Assembly: GCA_965248495.1 (NCBI GenBank)
Contig: CBDFJL010000003.1
Location: 1,426,001-1,490,000, forward strand
Source: CAUYXS01 sp965248495
GTDB taxonomy: Bacteria; Chloroflexota; Dehalococcoidia; Lucifugimonadales; Australimonadaceae
Length of the DNA: 64,000 nucleotides
Direction of reading: 5' to 3'
The notes under the pieces were generated by a model. It was not told the DNA's origin. It did not search any database and saw only the letters and a list, made by a program, of their open reading frames with translations. A program made the translations under genes and the position numbers. Shown one piece after another: positions 16,822-25,144 of this stretch; within the stretch, counting starts at the first letter, position 1, and the number at the start of each line of letters is the position of its first letter.

Positions 16822-17694
16822 TCAGTCGGCCTTGGGGGCCAGCTCCCGGAGCCAGCGGCTGAGGTCGTCGGCGTACTCATCGCGCTGGAGGGCCAGCTCC
16901 ACGGACGCCTTCAGCAGGCCCAGCGGCGTGCCACAGTCGTAGCGCTTGCCTTCGTAGCGGTAGGCGAACACCGGCTCACGCTTCGCCAGCACGTCGATGG
17001 CGTCGGTCAGCTGGAGCTCGCCGCCCGCACCCGCGGTGATGGCCTCGAGCGCCTTGAAGATGGCGGGCGTGAACACGTACGGGCCGGTGATGGCCAGCGT
17101 CGACGGGGCCTCCTCCACCGTCGGCTTCTCGACCACGTGGCTGATGCGTAGCTCGTGCTCGGAGACTGGGTCGCCGGCGACGATGCCAAAGCGCGAGACC
17201 TCTTCGCGCGGCACCTCGATGACGCCGACGATGCTGCCGCCTCGCTTCTCGTATGCGGCCAGCAACTGCTGAGTCGCGGACGGCTCGCCGATGATCACCT
17301 CGTCGGGGAGGTAGACGACGAAGGGTTCGTCGCCGACGACGTTGCGCGCTATCAGCACCGCATGGCCGAGGCCGAGCGCCTCGCGCTGGCGGATGGCGAT
17401 GACGTCGGCCATGCGGGAGATGCGGCGCACCTCGTCGAGCCGAGGGTTGTTGCGGACCTCCAGCGTGCGCTCAAGGTCGGGCGCCAGGTCGAAGTAGTCC
17501 TCCGTCATCTCCTTGCCGCGGGAGGTGACGATGATCACGCGCTCGATGCCAACATCGCGTGCCTGCTCGACGGCGTACTGGATCACCGGCCGGTCCACCA
17601 GGGGCAGCATCTCCTTGGGGACGGCCTTGGAGATGGGGAGGAAGCGGGTGCCGAAGCCCGCGGCGGTGATGACGGCGGTGCGTACGGTATCCAT
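16822..17694 (-). CDS. galU: UTP--glucose-1-phosphate uridylyltransferase
   Basis: A 290-residue nucleotidyltransferase with the GalU signature: AVITAAGFGTRFLPISKAVPKEMLPLVDRP (the key Lys and G-x-G-T-R are intact), QYAVEQARDVGIERVIIV, FVVYLPDEVI (metal-binding Asp) and ALEAITAGAGGELQLTDAI. It converts UTP and glucose-1-phosphate into UDP-glucose for cell-envelope glycans. On the minus strand TAGACT lies about 15 bases upstream of the ATG. The length is typical for bacterial GalU. Confidence 0.92.
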   Translation of the reverse strand: MDTVRTAVITAAGFGTRFLPISKAVPKEMLPLVDRPVIQYAVEQARDVGIERVIIVTSRGKEMTEDYFDLAPDLERTLEVRNNPRLDEVRRISRMADVIAIRQREALGLGHAVLIARNVVGDEPFVVYLPDEVIIGEPSATQQLLAAYEKRGGSIVGVIEVPREEVSRFGIVAGDPVSEHELRISHVVEKPTVEEAPSTLAITGPYVFTPAIFKALEAITAGAGGELQLTDAIDVLAKREPVFAYRYEGKRYDCGTPLGLLKASVELALQRDEYADDLSRWLRELAPKAD

Positions 17695-17740
17695 GACACA
17701 CCAAAGTCTACACCTGGCCTGAGGGCAGGCTGGCGATGGA

Positions 17741-17956
17741 CTAGCGAGCCTGGTCGCCCCTCCGGCGCAGCAGCCGGAACATGGCGTAGCCGGAGGCGGT
17801 GCCGCCGAGGCCCAGCGGTATCAGCCACAGGTAGTTGAAGCCGGGTTCCGGCGTGCCCTCGTGTCCCTCGCGGGCCGAGATCGCCCCGGCGCTGAGCGCA
17901 GACAGCACTACTAGGGCGGCGAGCGTGGTCAGTTGAAGAGCGATGCGGCGGACCAT
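17741..17956 (-). CDS. Small protein with signal peptide and C-terminal membrane anchor
   Basis: A 71-residue protein starting MVRRIALQLTTLAALVV. It has an N-terminal signal-like hydrophobic stretch ending near Ala-Gly-Ala, a short exposed segment EGHEGTPEPGFN, one transmembrane helix (YLWLIPLGLGGTASGYAMF) and a basic LLRRRGDQAR tail. The layout suggests a small exported subunit or sorting-type tail. Function is unknown. It is upstream of galU on the same strand, 46 bases away, so the two may be cotranscribed. Confidence 0.5.
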   Translation of the reverse strand: MVRRIALQLTTLAALVVLSALSAGAISAREGHEGTPEPGFNYLWLIPLGLGGTASGYAMFRLLRRRGDQAR

Positions 17957-18024
17957 GGCCCCATCATACCGGGGCCCGGCGCGGCCGGCGCCAGCAGTGA
18001 GCGGCACGGGTAGAATGGGGCACT

Positions 18025-19224
18025 ATGGCAGTGCAGTCCCGCCAGGACCAGCGGTTCTTTCTCGTCTTCTTCCCCCTCGGCCACATGGCCGTCGACTGGG
18101 GCGGCGGTGCGGTGCTGCTGCTCACGCCCGCCATGGCGCTGGCCATGGACCTTTCGGCGCTCCAGGTCGGCCTACTGCTGACGGCGATGGAGCTCGGCGC
18201 CGGCATCGCCTACGCCCCCGCGGGCCTGCTGGGCGACCGCATCCATCGGCGCGGACTGCTCCTGCTCGCGTCGTTCTGGTGGGTGGCCATCGGCTATCTG
18301 GCTGCTTCCTTCGCGCCAGGCTATTGGTCCGTTGTGGTGCTGCTCACTCTGGCGGTGGCGGGCGTGGCCGCCTGGCATCCCGTCGCCACCGGCGTCATGG
18401 TCCAGCAGATGGCGGAGCGCAAAGCGCAGGTCCTGGGCGTGCATGCCATCGGCGGCACGCTCGCCCACGTCTTCGCCCCGCTCAGCGTGGGCTTTCTGCT
18501 CACCTACATGAGCTGGCAGAGCGCGCTGCGGCTCTCGGTGCTGCCTCCGCTTCTGGTGGGCGTGGTTCTGCTGTGGTGGTGGCGGCGCATCCCGCCGTCC
18601 CAAGGCGAGCGCATCGGCCGCGCGGACCTTCGCGAGATGTGGCGGGCGTGGCGGCGCCCCGCGGGCCTGTCGGTGGCCGCGATGCTGGTCACCTACCAGA
18701 TGTCCTTCGTGGCCCTCCAGGCGATGACGCCGCTGTTTCTCGTTCGCGAGCACGATTACAGCATCGGCCTGACGGCCGTTGTGTTCGCGGCGATGCTGAC
18801 CGGCGGCGCGCTTGCCTCGCCCTTCATCGGCCGGGCGTCGGATACGGCCGGTCGCAAGCGAGTCGCCGTCGTGGCGCTGGCGGGGGCGGGTGTGGCGGCT
18901 GCCGTCGCCGCCTTCGCCGGCGGTGGGCTCCTGCTGGTCGGGAGCCTGGTGGTCGCGGGGACGATCATCGTCTCGGTGCGGTCGGTCATGTTGGCCGCCG
19001 CGGTGGACGTCACCCGCGGGCACGAGTCCACGGCGCTTGGCGTGGCCTTCAGCATCATGGACGGCGTGGGGGCACTGGGTGCGCTGAGCGCGGGTGCCAT
19101 CGGCTCGAGCGACCTGCGCCTGGCTATCGCCTTCGCCTCGGCCATGGCGTTCGTCTCGCTGGCCGTCGCGCTGGCCATGCCGTCGCGGAGCGCCCTGCGG
19201 GCCGTCGAAGCCCGGCCTGTGTAG
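18025..19224 (+). CDS. Major facilitator superfamily transporter
   Basis: A 399-residue polytopic protein with about 12 hydrophobic segments in two halves. The MFS loop motif GxxxDRxxRR appears as GLLGDRIHRRGLLLL after helix 2, and its counterpart GRASDTAGRKRVAVVAL lies in the second half. The closest recognisable style is the drug/sugar-exporter group of MFS; no substrate can be named. TAGAAT lies 9 bases before the ATG and no strong Shine-Dalgarno is present, so a leaderless message is possible. Confidence 0.85.
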   Translation: MAVQSRQDQRFFLVFFPLGHMAVDWGGGAVLLLTPAMALAMDLSALQVGLLLTAMELGAGIAYAPAGLLGDRIHRRGLLLLASFWWVAIGYLAASFAPGYWSVVVLLTLAVAGVAAWHPVATGVMVQQMAERKAQVLGVHAIGGTLAHVFAPLSVGFLLTYMSWQSALRLSVLPPLLVGVVLLWWWRRIPPSQGERIGRADLREMWRAWRRPAGLSVAAMLVTYQMSFVALQAMTPLFLVREHDYSIGLTAVVFAAMLTGGALASPFIGRASDTAGRKRVAVVALAGAGVAAAVAAFAGGGLLLVGSLVVAGTIIVSVRSVMLAAAVDVTRGHESTALGVAFSIMDGVGALGALSAGAIGSSDLRLAIAFASAMAFVSLAVALAMPSRSALRAVEARPV

Positions 19225-19291
19225 CGCGTGCCATCGCCGTTCGTGGAGCCGAGTAGGACACGTACGCAGACGTTGTGTCCCCCATTGGCCG

Positions 19292-19320
19292 TTGACCGAC
19301 GGGGGATCGCTCCGTACGAT
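19292..19320 (+). promoter_or_regulatory. SRP RNA promoter TTGACC-17-TACGAT
   Basis: TTGACC (19292-19297) and TACGAT (19315-19320) have an ideal 17-base spacer. The predicted start of transcription, about 19327, coincides with the 5' end of the terminal helix of the SRP RNA. Confidence 0.75.
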
Positions 19321-19326
19321 TGTGTT

Positions 19327-19596
19327 GGTCGTGCTAGATGGGGAGTTAGCGGCGCCCTGTACCCGCAATCCGCTATAGCGGGGTTGAATTCCCCCCTTCG
19401 AGTCGGCCTCAGTGCCTCTAGCTCGGGATCTCGTGTTGAGAGCCGGGCCCTGCGCGGCGGAGCCTTGCGAACCCCGTCAGGTCCGGAAGGAAGCAGCGGT
19501 AAGCGGTGTGCTTCGGGTGCCGCAGACCAGCCTGGTTCGAGCGAGAACCCAATGAGTCAAGCACTGGGTCACCGGCGCAACGGGGGGTGCACGACT
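19327..19596 (+). ncRNA. ffs: Long (Alu-domain-containing) signal recognition particle RNA
   Basis: The invariant helix 8 region is present at 19476-19498 (GTCAGG...CCGGAAGGAAGCAGC). Upstream, the Alu-domain text GTGCTAGATGGGGAG-TTAGCGG and CCCTGTACCCGCAATCCGCT (about 19331-19374) matches the Bacillus-type scRNA. The ends pair as GTCGTGC (19328-19334) with GCACGAC (19589-19595). The long rod pairs CCCCCC near 19391 with GGGGGG near 19582, CAGTGC with GCACTG, and GGG-TCTCG with CGAGA-CCC. The length of about 270 nt equals the Bacillus form and is unlike the 4.5S form of about 110 nt. The rest of the gap (19225-19733) holds its promoter and nothing else I can identify. Confidence 0.93.
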
Positions 19597-19733
19597 CTAT
19601 CCTTATCTCGCTGCTCGCGCCCGGGGTGCAGACTGCCGATGGTGGTCCGTGCCCCGGCGTGCAGGGCAATCGCCTCCCCCGCCAGGACCCGCCAGCCGGG
19701 TTCTTCCCGCCCGCCCGCCCCAGCACGCCACCG

Positions 19734-20546
19734 ATGATGGCGACCCGATCGAAGAGGCGCCTCGGTCAACACTTCCTGACCGACCGCAACATACTCGCCG
19801 CCGTCGCTGACGCGGCCGGCGTCGGCCCCGGCGACACGGTCATTGAGGTCGGGCCGGGTCGGGGTTCGCTCACCCGCGTGCTGGCGGAACGGGCCGTGCG
19901 CGTCATCGCCATCGAGCTGGATGGCGCGCTGGCCGCGGAGCTGGAGAGGTCGCTTCCGCCCGGCGTCGATGTCCGCCACGCCGACGCGCGCGACGCCGAC
20001 CCGTCGGTGCTGCTCGGCGGGTGCGGCCCGTACAAGCTCGTCGGCAACCTGCCGTACTACGCGGCGCTGCCCATCTTGCGCCGTTTCCTGGAGAGCGGCT
20101 GCCCGCCGGCTCAGGCTGGGGTACTCGTCCAGCGTGAGGTCGCCCAACAGCTCGTGGCCGCGCCCGGCTCCATGTCCCTGGCGTCGTTGGGGGTGCAGGT
20201 GTTCGGCCGTCCGCGCATCGTGCGTCTCGTGCGGCCGGGCTCCTTTGATCCGCCACCCAAAGTGACATCGGCCATCGTCGCCATCGAGGTCTACGACCGC
20301 CTGGCCGAGGGCATCGACGACGTGGCGCGCTTCTTCGAGCTGGCCCGCGCCGGCTTCAGCGCGCCGCGCAAGCAGCTGCGCAACGCGCTCGCCGCCGGCC
20401 TGGGCGCCGCGCCCGCGGAGGCCGTTGCGCTCCTCGACGTGGCGGACATCGAGCCCAAGCGGCGCGCCGAGACGCTGAGCGTCGCCGAGTGGGCTGCGCT
20501 GTACCGCGCGTGGGGCGAGTCCGTCTCGCCAGCCCAGGGGGCGTGA
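19734..20546 (+). CDS. rsmA: 16S rRNA (adenine(1518)-N(6)/adenine(1519)-N(6))-dimethyltransferase
   Basis: A 270-residue KsgA/RsmA-family enzyme that dimethylates the two adjacent adenines of 16S rRNA helix 45. Signatures are KRRLGQHFLTDRNILAAV, SAM motif IEVGPGRGSLTRVLAE, the catalytic NLPYY loop and, late, the FSAPRKQLRNAL segment of the C-terminal domain. The ATG at 19734 (or 19737) gives the family length. Further upstream the frame runs back into the SRP RNA gene and cannot be coding. Confidence 0.93.
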   Translation: MMATRSKRRLGQHFLTDRNILAAVADAAGVGPGDTVIEVGPGRGSLTRVLAERAVRVIAIELDGALAAELERSLPPGVDVRHADARDADPSVLLGGCGPYKLVGNLPYYAALPILRRFLESGCPPAQAGVLVQREVAQQLVAAPGSMSLASLGVQVFGRPRIVRLVRPGSFDPPPKVTSAIVAIEVYDRLAEGIDDVARFFELARAGFSAPRKQLRNALAAGLGAAPAEAVALLDVADIEPKRRAETLSVAEWAALYRAWGESVSPAQGA

Positions 20547-20581
20547 CGTAGAATCGGCCCACTTTGGGGGGAGGGCGCACC

Positions 20582-21403
20582 ATGACCACCGCACCGGTCG
20601 AGATCACGGACGGCTACGTCGAGTCCAAGGGGAATCGCCTGCACTACCTGGAGGCCGGCAGCGGCTTTCCGCTGGTCCTGCTGAACGGACGCGACGCATT
20701 GCTGTCGGGCGAGCAGTGGCGCTTGAACATCCCCGCGCTGGCGGAGGTCGCCCACGTCTACGCCCTGGACGTGCTGGGCTACGGCAAGTCCGACCTGCCG
20801 ACGTCGGGCTACACCTTCGAGACCTTCGTGGACATGCTCGAAGGCTTCCTCGACGGCCTGGGCATTGAGAAGGCCGACATCGGGGGCCAGAGCGCGGGCG
20901 GCTGGACCGCAGGGCTCTTCGCGTGGCGCCACCCCGAGCGGACCCGCAAGCTGATCCTGGTCGGCAACGCCGGTGCCAACCTCCAGGGACCCGCCGCGCC
21001 GACGGAGTGGACGCCCCCCGAAAAGGACTACATCCGCGAGCGCCTCCAGTGGGCGTACGCCGGCAACGTCGAAGTCACCGACGCCATGGTGGACGAGCTC
21101 TATGAGCTGGCACGCCGCCCGGGTCGGGGCGAGGCGTGGCTCGCGCTCATCGGGGCGACTCACGACATGGCCGAGCGCGAGAAGTATTTGCTGCTCGACA
21201 AGCTGCCCGACGTGAAGGCCCCCACACTCATCGTTTGGGGCTCGAACCCCACGGGAATCGGCCTCGAGCACGCGCACAGCCAAGACGAGGCCCTGCCGAA
21301 CTCGCGCCTTGTCGTCATCGAGGGCGGCAGCCACAGCGCCCAGGGCGTCAGGCCCCGCGAGTTTGAGCGGGAGGCGGTTGCCTTCCTCAAGGAGCCGATG
21401 TAG
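20582..21403 (+). CDS. Alpha/beta hydrolase
   Basis: A 273-residue alpha/beta-fold hydrolase. The nucleophile elbow is GGQSAGGWTAGL, a late Asp/Glu lies around WGSNPTGIG, and the catalytic His is in EGGSHSAQGVR. The usual HG of the oxyanion loop is replaced by LLNGRDALLSG (Asn-Gly), an unusual variant that may alter chemistry. GGGGGGAGGG precedes the ATG. It sits between rsmA and ispE on the same strand with tight spacing; its own role is unknown. Confidence 0.8.
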   Translation: MTTAPVEITDGYVESKGNRLHYLEAGSGFPLVLLNGRDALLSGEQWRLNIPALAEVAHVYALDVLGYGKSDLPTSGYTFETFVDMLEGFLDGLGIEKADIGGQSAGGWTAGLFAWRHPERTRKLILVGNAGANLQGPAAPTEWTPPEKDYIRERLQWAYAGNVEVTDAMVDELYELARRPGRGEAWLALIGATHDMAEREKYLLLDKLPDVKAPTLIVWGSNPTGIGLEHAHSQDEALPNSRLVVIEGGSHSAQGVRPREFEREAVAFLKEPM

Positions 21404-21411
21404 CAAGCGGC

Positions 21412-22296
21412 GTGGCCACCTTGCGTCTCCTGGCCCCCGCGAAGGTCAACCTTACCTTCGAAGTGCTCGGTCGCCGCGACGACGGCTACCACGAGGTCCG
21501 CACCGTGCTCCAGGCCGTCGACCTTGTTGACGAGCTGACGTTCAACCCGGCGGATGCCCTGACGCTTGACGTTGAGCCGTTAGGGAGCGCGCCCACCGAA
21601 GGCAACCTGGTGCTGCGAGCGGCCGACGCTCTCCGTGCCGCCACCGGGACGCGGGCGGGCGCCGCGATCGCGCTCACCAAGCGCATCCCCGCTGCTGCGG
21701 GGCTTGGCGGCGGCAGCAGCGACGCCGCGGCAGCGCTGCTGGGTCTGCGGCGCCTGTGGGGCGTCGATATCGATGACGCTGCGCTGCACGAGATCGCCGC
21801 CTCGCTCGGGAGCGACGTGCCGTTCTTTCTGCGCGGCGGCACGGCGCTGGGCACGGGACGGGGCGAGCGTTTGCAGGCCCTGCCGGCGCCTCGCGAGCCG
21901 CATATCGTCATCCTGGAGTCGACGGATGAGGCGGCGGCCGGCAAGACGGCGCGTCTGTACGCGCTGCTCGAGGCGCGCCACCACGCACCGGACGCGCCTG
22001 CGGCTGACGAAGTCGAGCGTCGACTGCGGGCCGGTGACCCCCTCGGCGACGCGCTGCACAACGCCTTCGACGACGTGGCGGGCGAAGCCTTCCCGCACCA
22101 CATGGCCCAACGGGAGATGTTTCTCGGCGACGGCGCGCGGGGAGTCCACCTCGCCGGTGCCGGACCGGCGCAGTTCGCTCTGTTCGCCGACGAAGCCGAG
22201 GCGTCGATGGTGCGAGACCGCCTGGAGTTCCACGGCTACCGCGCGCACCTGGCGGGGTTGCTGGGTCCTTGGACGCTGGACGGGCGCTCAGCCTGA
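21412..22296 (+). CDS. ispE: 4-diphosphocytidyl-2-C-methyl-D-erythritol kinase
   Basis: A 294-residue GHMP kinase of the MEP isoprenoid pathway. It has the N-terminal LLAPAKVNLTFEVLGRRDDGYHE motif and the ATP loop PAAAGLGGGSSDAAAAL. The third motif is HLAGAGPAQFALF. It phosphorylates CDP-methylerythritol. The GTG start 9 bases after the hydrolase stop suggests coupling. Adjacency to rsmA matches the frequent bacterial rsmA-ispE arrangement, here with a hydrolase inserted. Confidence 0.93.
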   Translation: MATLRLLAPAKVNLTFEVLGRRDDGYHEVRTVLQAVDLVDELTFNPADALTLDVEPLGSAPTEGNLVLRAADALRAATGTRAGAAIALTKRIPAAAGLGGGSSDAAAALLGLRRLWGVDIDDAALHEIAASLGSDVPFFLRGGTALGTGRGERLQALPAPREPHIVILESTDEAAAGKTARLYALLEARHHAPDAPAADEVERRLRAGDPLGDALHNAFDDVAGEAFPHHMAQREMFLGDGARGVHLAGAGPAQFALFADEAEASMVRDRLEFHGYRAHLAGLLGPWTLDGRSA

Positions 22297-22343
22297 CCAC
22301 TAGCGCGTTGCACCGAGACGTGGGGAAGCGGGACAGGCGCGTC

Positions 22344-22372
22344 TTGCACGGGCGTAAGGCCTGCCGTAGCCT
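22344..22372 (+). promoter_or_regulatory. Candidate promoter TTGCAC-17-TAGCCT upstream of the DinG-type helicase gene
   Basis: TTGCAC (22344-22349) and TAGCCT (22367-22372) have a 17-base spacer. The ATG at 22385 would be only about six bases from the transcription start. Pattern-level evidence only. Confidence 0.3.
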
Positions 22373-22384
22373 GGCCGCGCCGCC

Positions 22385-25144
22385 ATGACCAGTCCGCTGC
22401 CAGGTCAGCGCATGTTGCGCGCCCACTCGTTGGACGCGCCCGTGGTCGCCGTTGCGGCCGCCGTCGGCGCCCGGGGCAGGTCATCGGTCGCCGCGGTGCG
22501 CTTCGAAGGCGGCGAGCCGCGCGAACGCTTCGTATCGCCGTCTGCTGCCGTAGCGGGGCTCGCGAGCTTCGCGGGCGAAGCGCCAATTGTCGGGTTTGGC
22601 CTCGCGGACCTGCTTGGCTCGCTGGCCGGGTCGGGCGCTGCGCCTGCGGGTAGCCCGTGGGACCTTGAGGAGCTGGCCAGCTACGTCGCGCCGGACGCCG
22701 CCGAGCCGACCGCCGCGGCCATGGCCCGCGCGTTGCTCGGCATCGACACCGGGGCCGACGCGCCGGCCGGCCTCGACCCGCAGGGCGCCGCCGAGCTTGC
22801 CGGTTGGCTCTACCTCGCGTTGGTCGAGCGCGCGCGACGCCTGCCCGGTGCCATTCTGTACCGGCTCGCGACCCTGGTGGCCCAGAGCCAGAGCCCGCTC
22901 GCCGAGCTGCTGTCCGCGGTCGCTGAAGACCCGGGCGTGTCGCCAGGTGGGCCCATGATGGGCGTGGACCCGCGTGAGGTGCAGGAGCGCCTCGGACGCC
23001 AGCGGCCAATCGGGGCGCCGACAGCGGCGCGCGGCGTCGACCCCGACGAGGTCGAAGCCCTGCTCGGTGCCGATGGGCCCTTTGCCTCGCGCTTCCCACG
23101 CTACGAGCCCCGCCCCGAGCAGCTGGCCATGGCCAGGGCCGTCGCCGACGCCCTCGCCACCCCAAAGGAGGACGGCCCGCGGCACCTACTGGTCGAGGGC
23201 GGCACCGGCATCGGCAAGTCGGTGGCCTACCTGCTTCCCGCGGTGCTCTTCGCACTCCGGAACAACGCGCGCGTCGTCGTCTCCACGAACACCATCAACC
23301 TCCAGGAGCAGCTCGTCCGTAAAGACATCCCCGACGTCCTCGCCACGTTGGAGAGCGTGCCGGGGCTGGATGTCTCCCGCTTCCGCTACTCGCAGCTCAA
23401 GGGCAAGGCCAACTACCTATGCCTCCGCCGCTGGGAAACGATGGCGGCGGCGGGCGCGCTCACGGCGGAGGAGGCACGGACGTTGGCCAAGACCCTCGTC
23501 TGGCTCCAGGACACGCGGACCGGAGACCGGTCCGAGCTGCGGTTCCAGGGCCGCGAGACCGTGGCCTTCGAGCGCATGTCGGCGTCGGGCTTCGCCACAT
23601 GCCTAGGCGCGCGGGAAGGCGCCTGCTTCTACCGGCACGCCCGCGACGACGCTGCCGCGGCGCACCTAGTGGTGGTCAACCACGCCCTGTTGCTGTCCGA
23701 CGTTCTGGTCGACGGCTCGCTGCTCCCGGACTACGAATTCTTGGTCGTCGACGAGGCCCACAACCTCGAGTCCGAGGCCACTCGCCAGTTCGGGTTTCGC
23801 GTCGGCCAGGCCACCGTCGAAGAGATCGTCGACCGGGCTACGTCCGACCTCCAGGGCATCGCGGCGGCGACTCGGGTCTCGGGGTTGGAGGAGGTCCGCA
23901 AGGACGGGCTCCGTGCCAGGGTCGAGGAAGCGCAGGTACCGCTGCACCGGGCGCGTTCCGCGTGGGGCGACCTTGTCGCCGGCATGACGGGCTTTGCCAA
24001 AGCCCATCGGTCTGACGCTGCCAACGCCGACGGTGACCTGCTGCTGACCTCCGGCATGCGCTCCCAGCCAGCGTGGTCCGAGCTTGAGATCGCGTGGGAC
24101 AACTTCGATGGGTCCATGAGCAATTCAGCGGAACGCATGGATGCCTTGTGGCGCGACCTTGACTCACTCCCCAGCGAGAGCCTTCCCGGCCTCGACGACC
24201 GGAAAGGTGAGATCATCGAGTGGGTTGGCAGCGTCGGCGAGGTCCGTGCGCAGATAGCGGGGTTCGTGTCGAGCCCAGAGGCGGAGACCGTGTACTGGCT
24301 CGGCGGACTCAACGGTGCGGTCAGCCTGAGTGGCGCACCGCTCGAGGTGGCCTCGCGGCTGGACGCAGGACTCTTTTCGCAGAAGCAAGCCGTGGTGCTG
24401 ACCAGCGCGACGCTGACGGTGCGCGAGCAGTTCGACCACGTGCGGGGGCGTCTGGGTATGGAGTCGCCCATCGAGCTGCGGCTGGGCTCCCCGTTTGACT
24501 ACGAGCGCGCCGCGCTGCTCTGTCTGCCCAACGACGCGCCCGAGCCCGGCCACCCCCGCTACGTGGACGTGCTCGCCGCCGCCGTGCACGACCTCGCCGT
24601 GGAGGCGGACGGACACACGATGGTGCTGTTCACCTCGCACGCGTCCCTGCGCGGCACGGCGTCGGCGTTGCGGAGACGGCTGGCGTCGCGAGGGCTCGCT
24701 GTGCTGGCACAGGGAGTCGACGGCACGCCTCAGCAGCTGGTCGCTCGGTTCCAGCAGGAGCCGCGCGCGGTGCTCCTGGGGACCGCGTCTTTCTGGGAGG
24801 GCGTCGACATCGGTAACGCCTCGCTCAAGGTGCTCGTGCTCGCGCGGCTCCCCTTCAACGTGCCTACGGAGCCGATCTTCGCGGCTCGCTCCGCCCTCTA
24901 CGAGCAGCCCTTCCTCGAGTACGCCGTGCCGCAGGCCGTCCTGCGGTTCCGTCAGGGCTTCGGCAGGCTGATACGGAGCAAGGGGGACCGCGGCGCTGTC
25001 GTGGTCCTGGACGGCCGGCTGACCACCAAGTCCTACGGGAGCTGGTTCGTCGGCTCGCTGCCCACGACCACGGTCCATCGCGGCCCACTCGCGGAAGCCG
25101 TGCGTAGCGTCGGCGCATGGCTGGGACAGCCGGCCGAGGCATGA
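22385..25144 (+). CDS. DinG/XPD-type superfamily 2 helicase with incomplete Fe-S cysteine set
   Basis: A 919-residue protein. About 230 N-terminal residues replace the exonuclease domain of some DinG relatives and contain no clear exonuclease motif. The helicase part has Walker A GGTGIGKSVAYL, motif Ia STNTINLQEQ, DEAH box VVDEAHNLE and C-terminal motifs TSATLT, GTASFWEGVDI and QGFGRLIRS. In XPD/DinG helicases four Cys hold a 4Fe-4S cluster; here only three are visible between Walker A and DEAH (YLC, ATCLG, GACFY). It probably acts in DNA repair. The stop overlaps the downstream glycosylase start (ATGA). Confidence 0.88.
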   Translation: MTSPLPGQRMLRAHSLDAPVVAVAAAVGARGRSSVAAVRFEGGEPRERFVSPSAAVAGLASFAGEAPIVGFGLADLLGSLAGSGAAPAGSPWDLEELASYVAPDAAEPTAAAMARALLGIDTGADAPAGLDPQGAAELAGWLYLALVERARRLPGAILYRLATLVAQSQSPLAELLSAVAEDPGVSPGGPMMGVDPREVQERLGRQRPIGAPTAARGVDPDEVEALLGADGPFASRFPRYEPRPEQLAMARAVADALATPKEDGPRHLLVEGGTGIGKSVAYLLPAVLFALRNNARVVVSTNTINLQEQLVRKDIPDVLATLESVPGLDVSRFRYSQLKGKANYLCLRRWETMAAAGALTAEEARTLAKTLVWLQDTRTGDRSELRFQGRETVAFERMSASGFATCLGAREGACFYRHARDDAAAAHLVVVNHALLLSDVLVDGSLLPDYEFLVVDEAHNLESEATRQFGFRVGQATVEEIVDRATSDLQGIAAATRVSGLEEVRKDGLRARVEEAQVPLHRARSAWGDLVAGMTGFAKAHRSDAANADGDLLLTSGMRSQPAWSELEIAWDNFDGSMSNSAERMDALWRDLDSLPSESLPGLDDRKGEIIEWVGSVGEVRAQIAGFVSSPEAETVYWLGGLNGAVSLSGAPLEVASRLDAGLFSQKQAVVLTSATLTVREQFDHVRGRLGMESPIELRLGSPFDYERAALLCLPNDAPEPGHPRYVDVLAAAVHDLAVEADGHTMVLFTSHASLRGTASALRRRLASRGLAVLAQGVDGTPQQLVARFQQEPRAVLLGTASFWEGVDIGNASLKVLVLARLPFNVPTEPIFAARSALYEQPFLEYAVPQAVLRFRQGFGRLIRSKGDRGAVVVLDGRLTTKSYGSWFVGSLPTTTVHRGPLAEAVRSVGAWLGQPAEA

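Noticed and set aside
19441..19537. Small (4.5S) SRP RNA
   Set aside because: The Alu-domain text, long rod pairing and terminal helix show that the RNA is the long form.
19506..19733. N-terminal extension of rsmA
   Set aside because: It runs into the SRP RNA gene.
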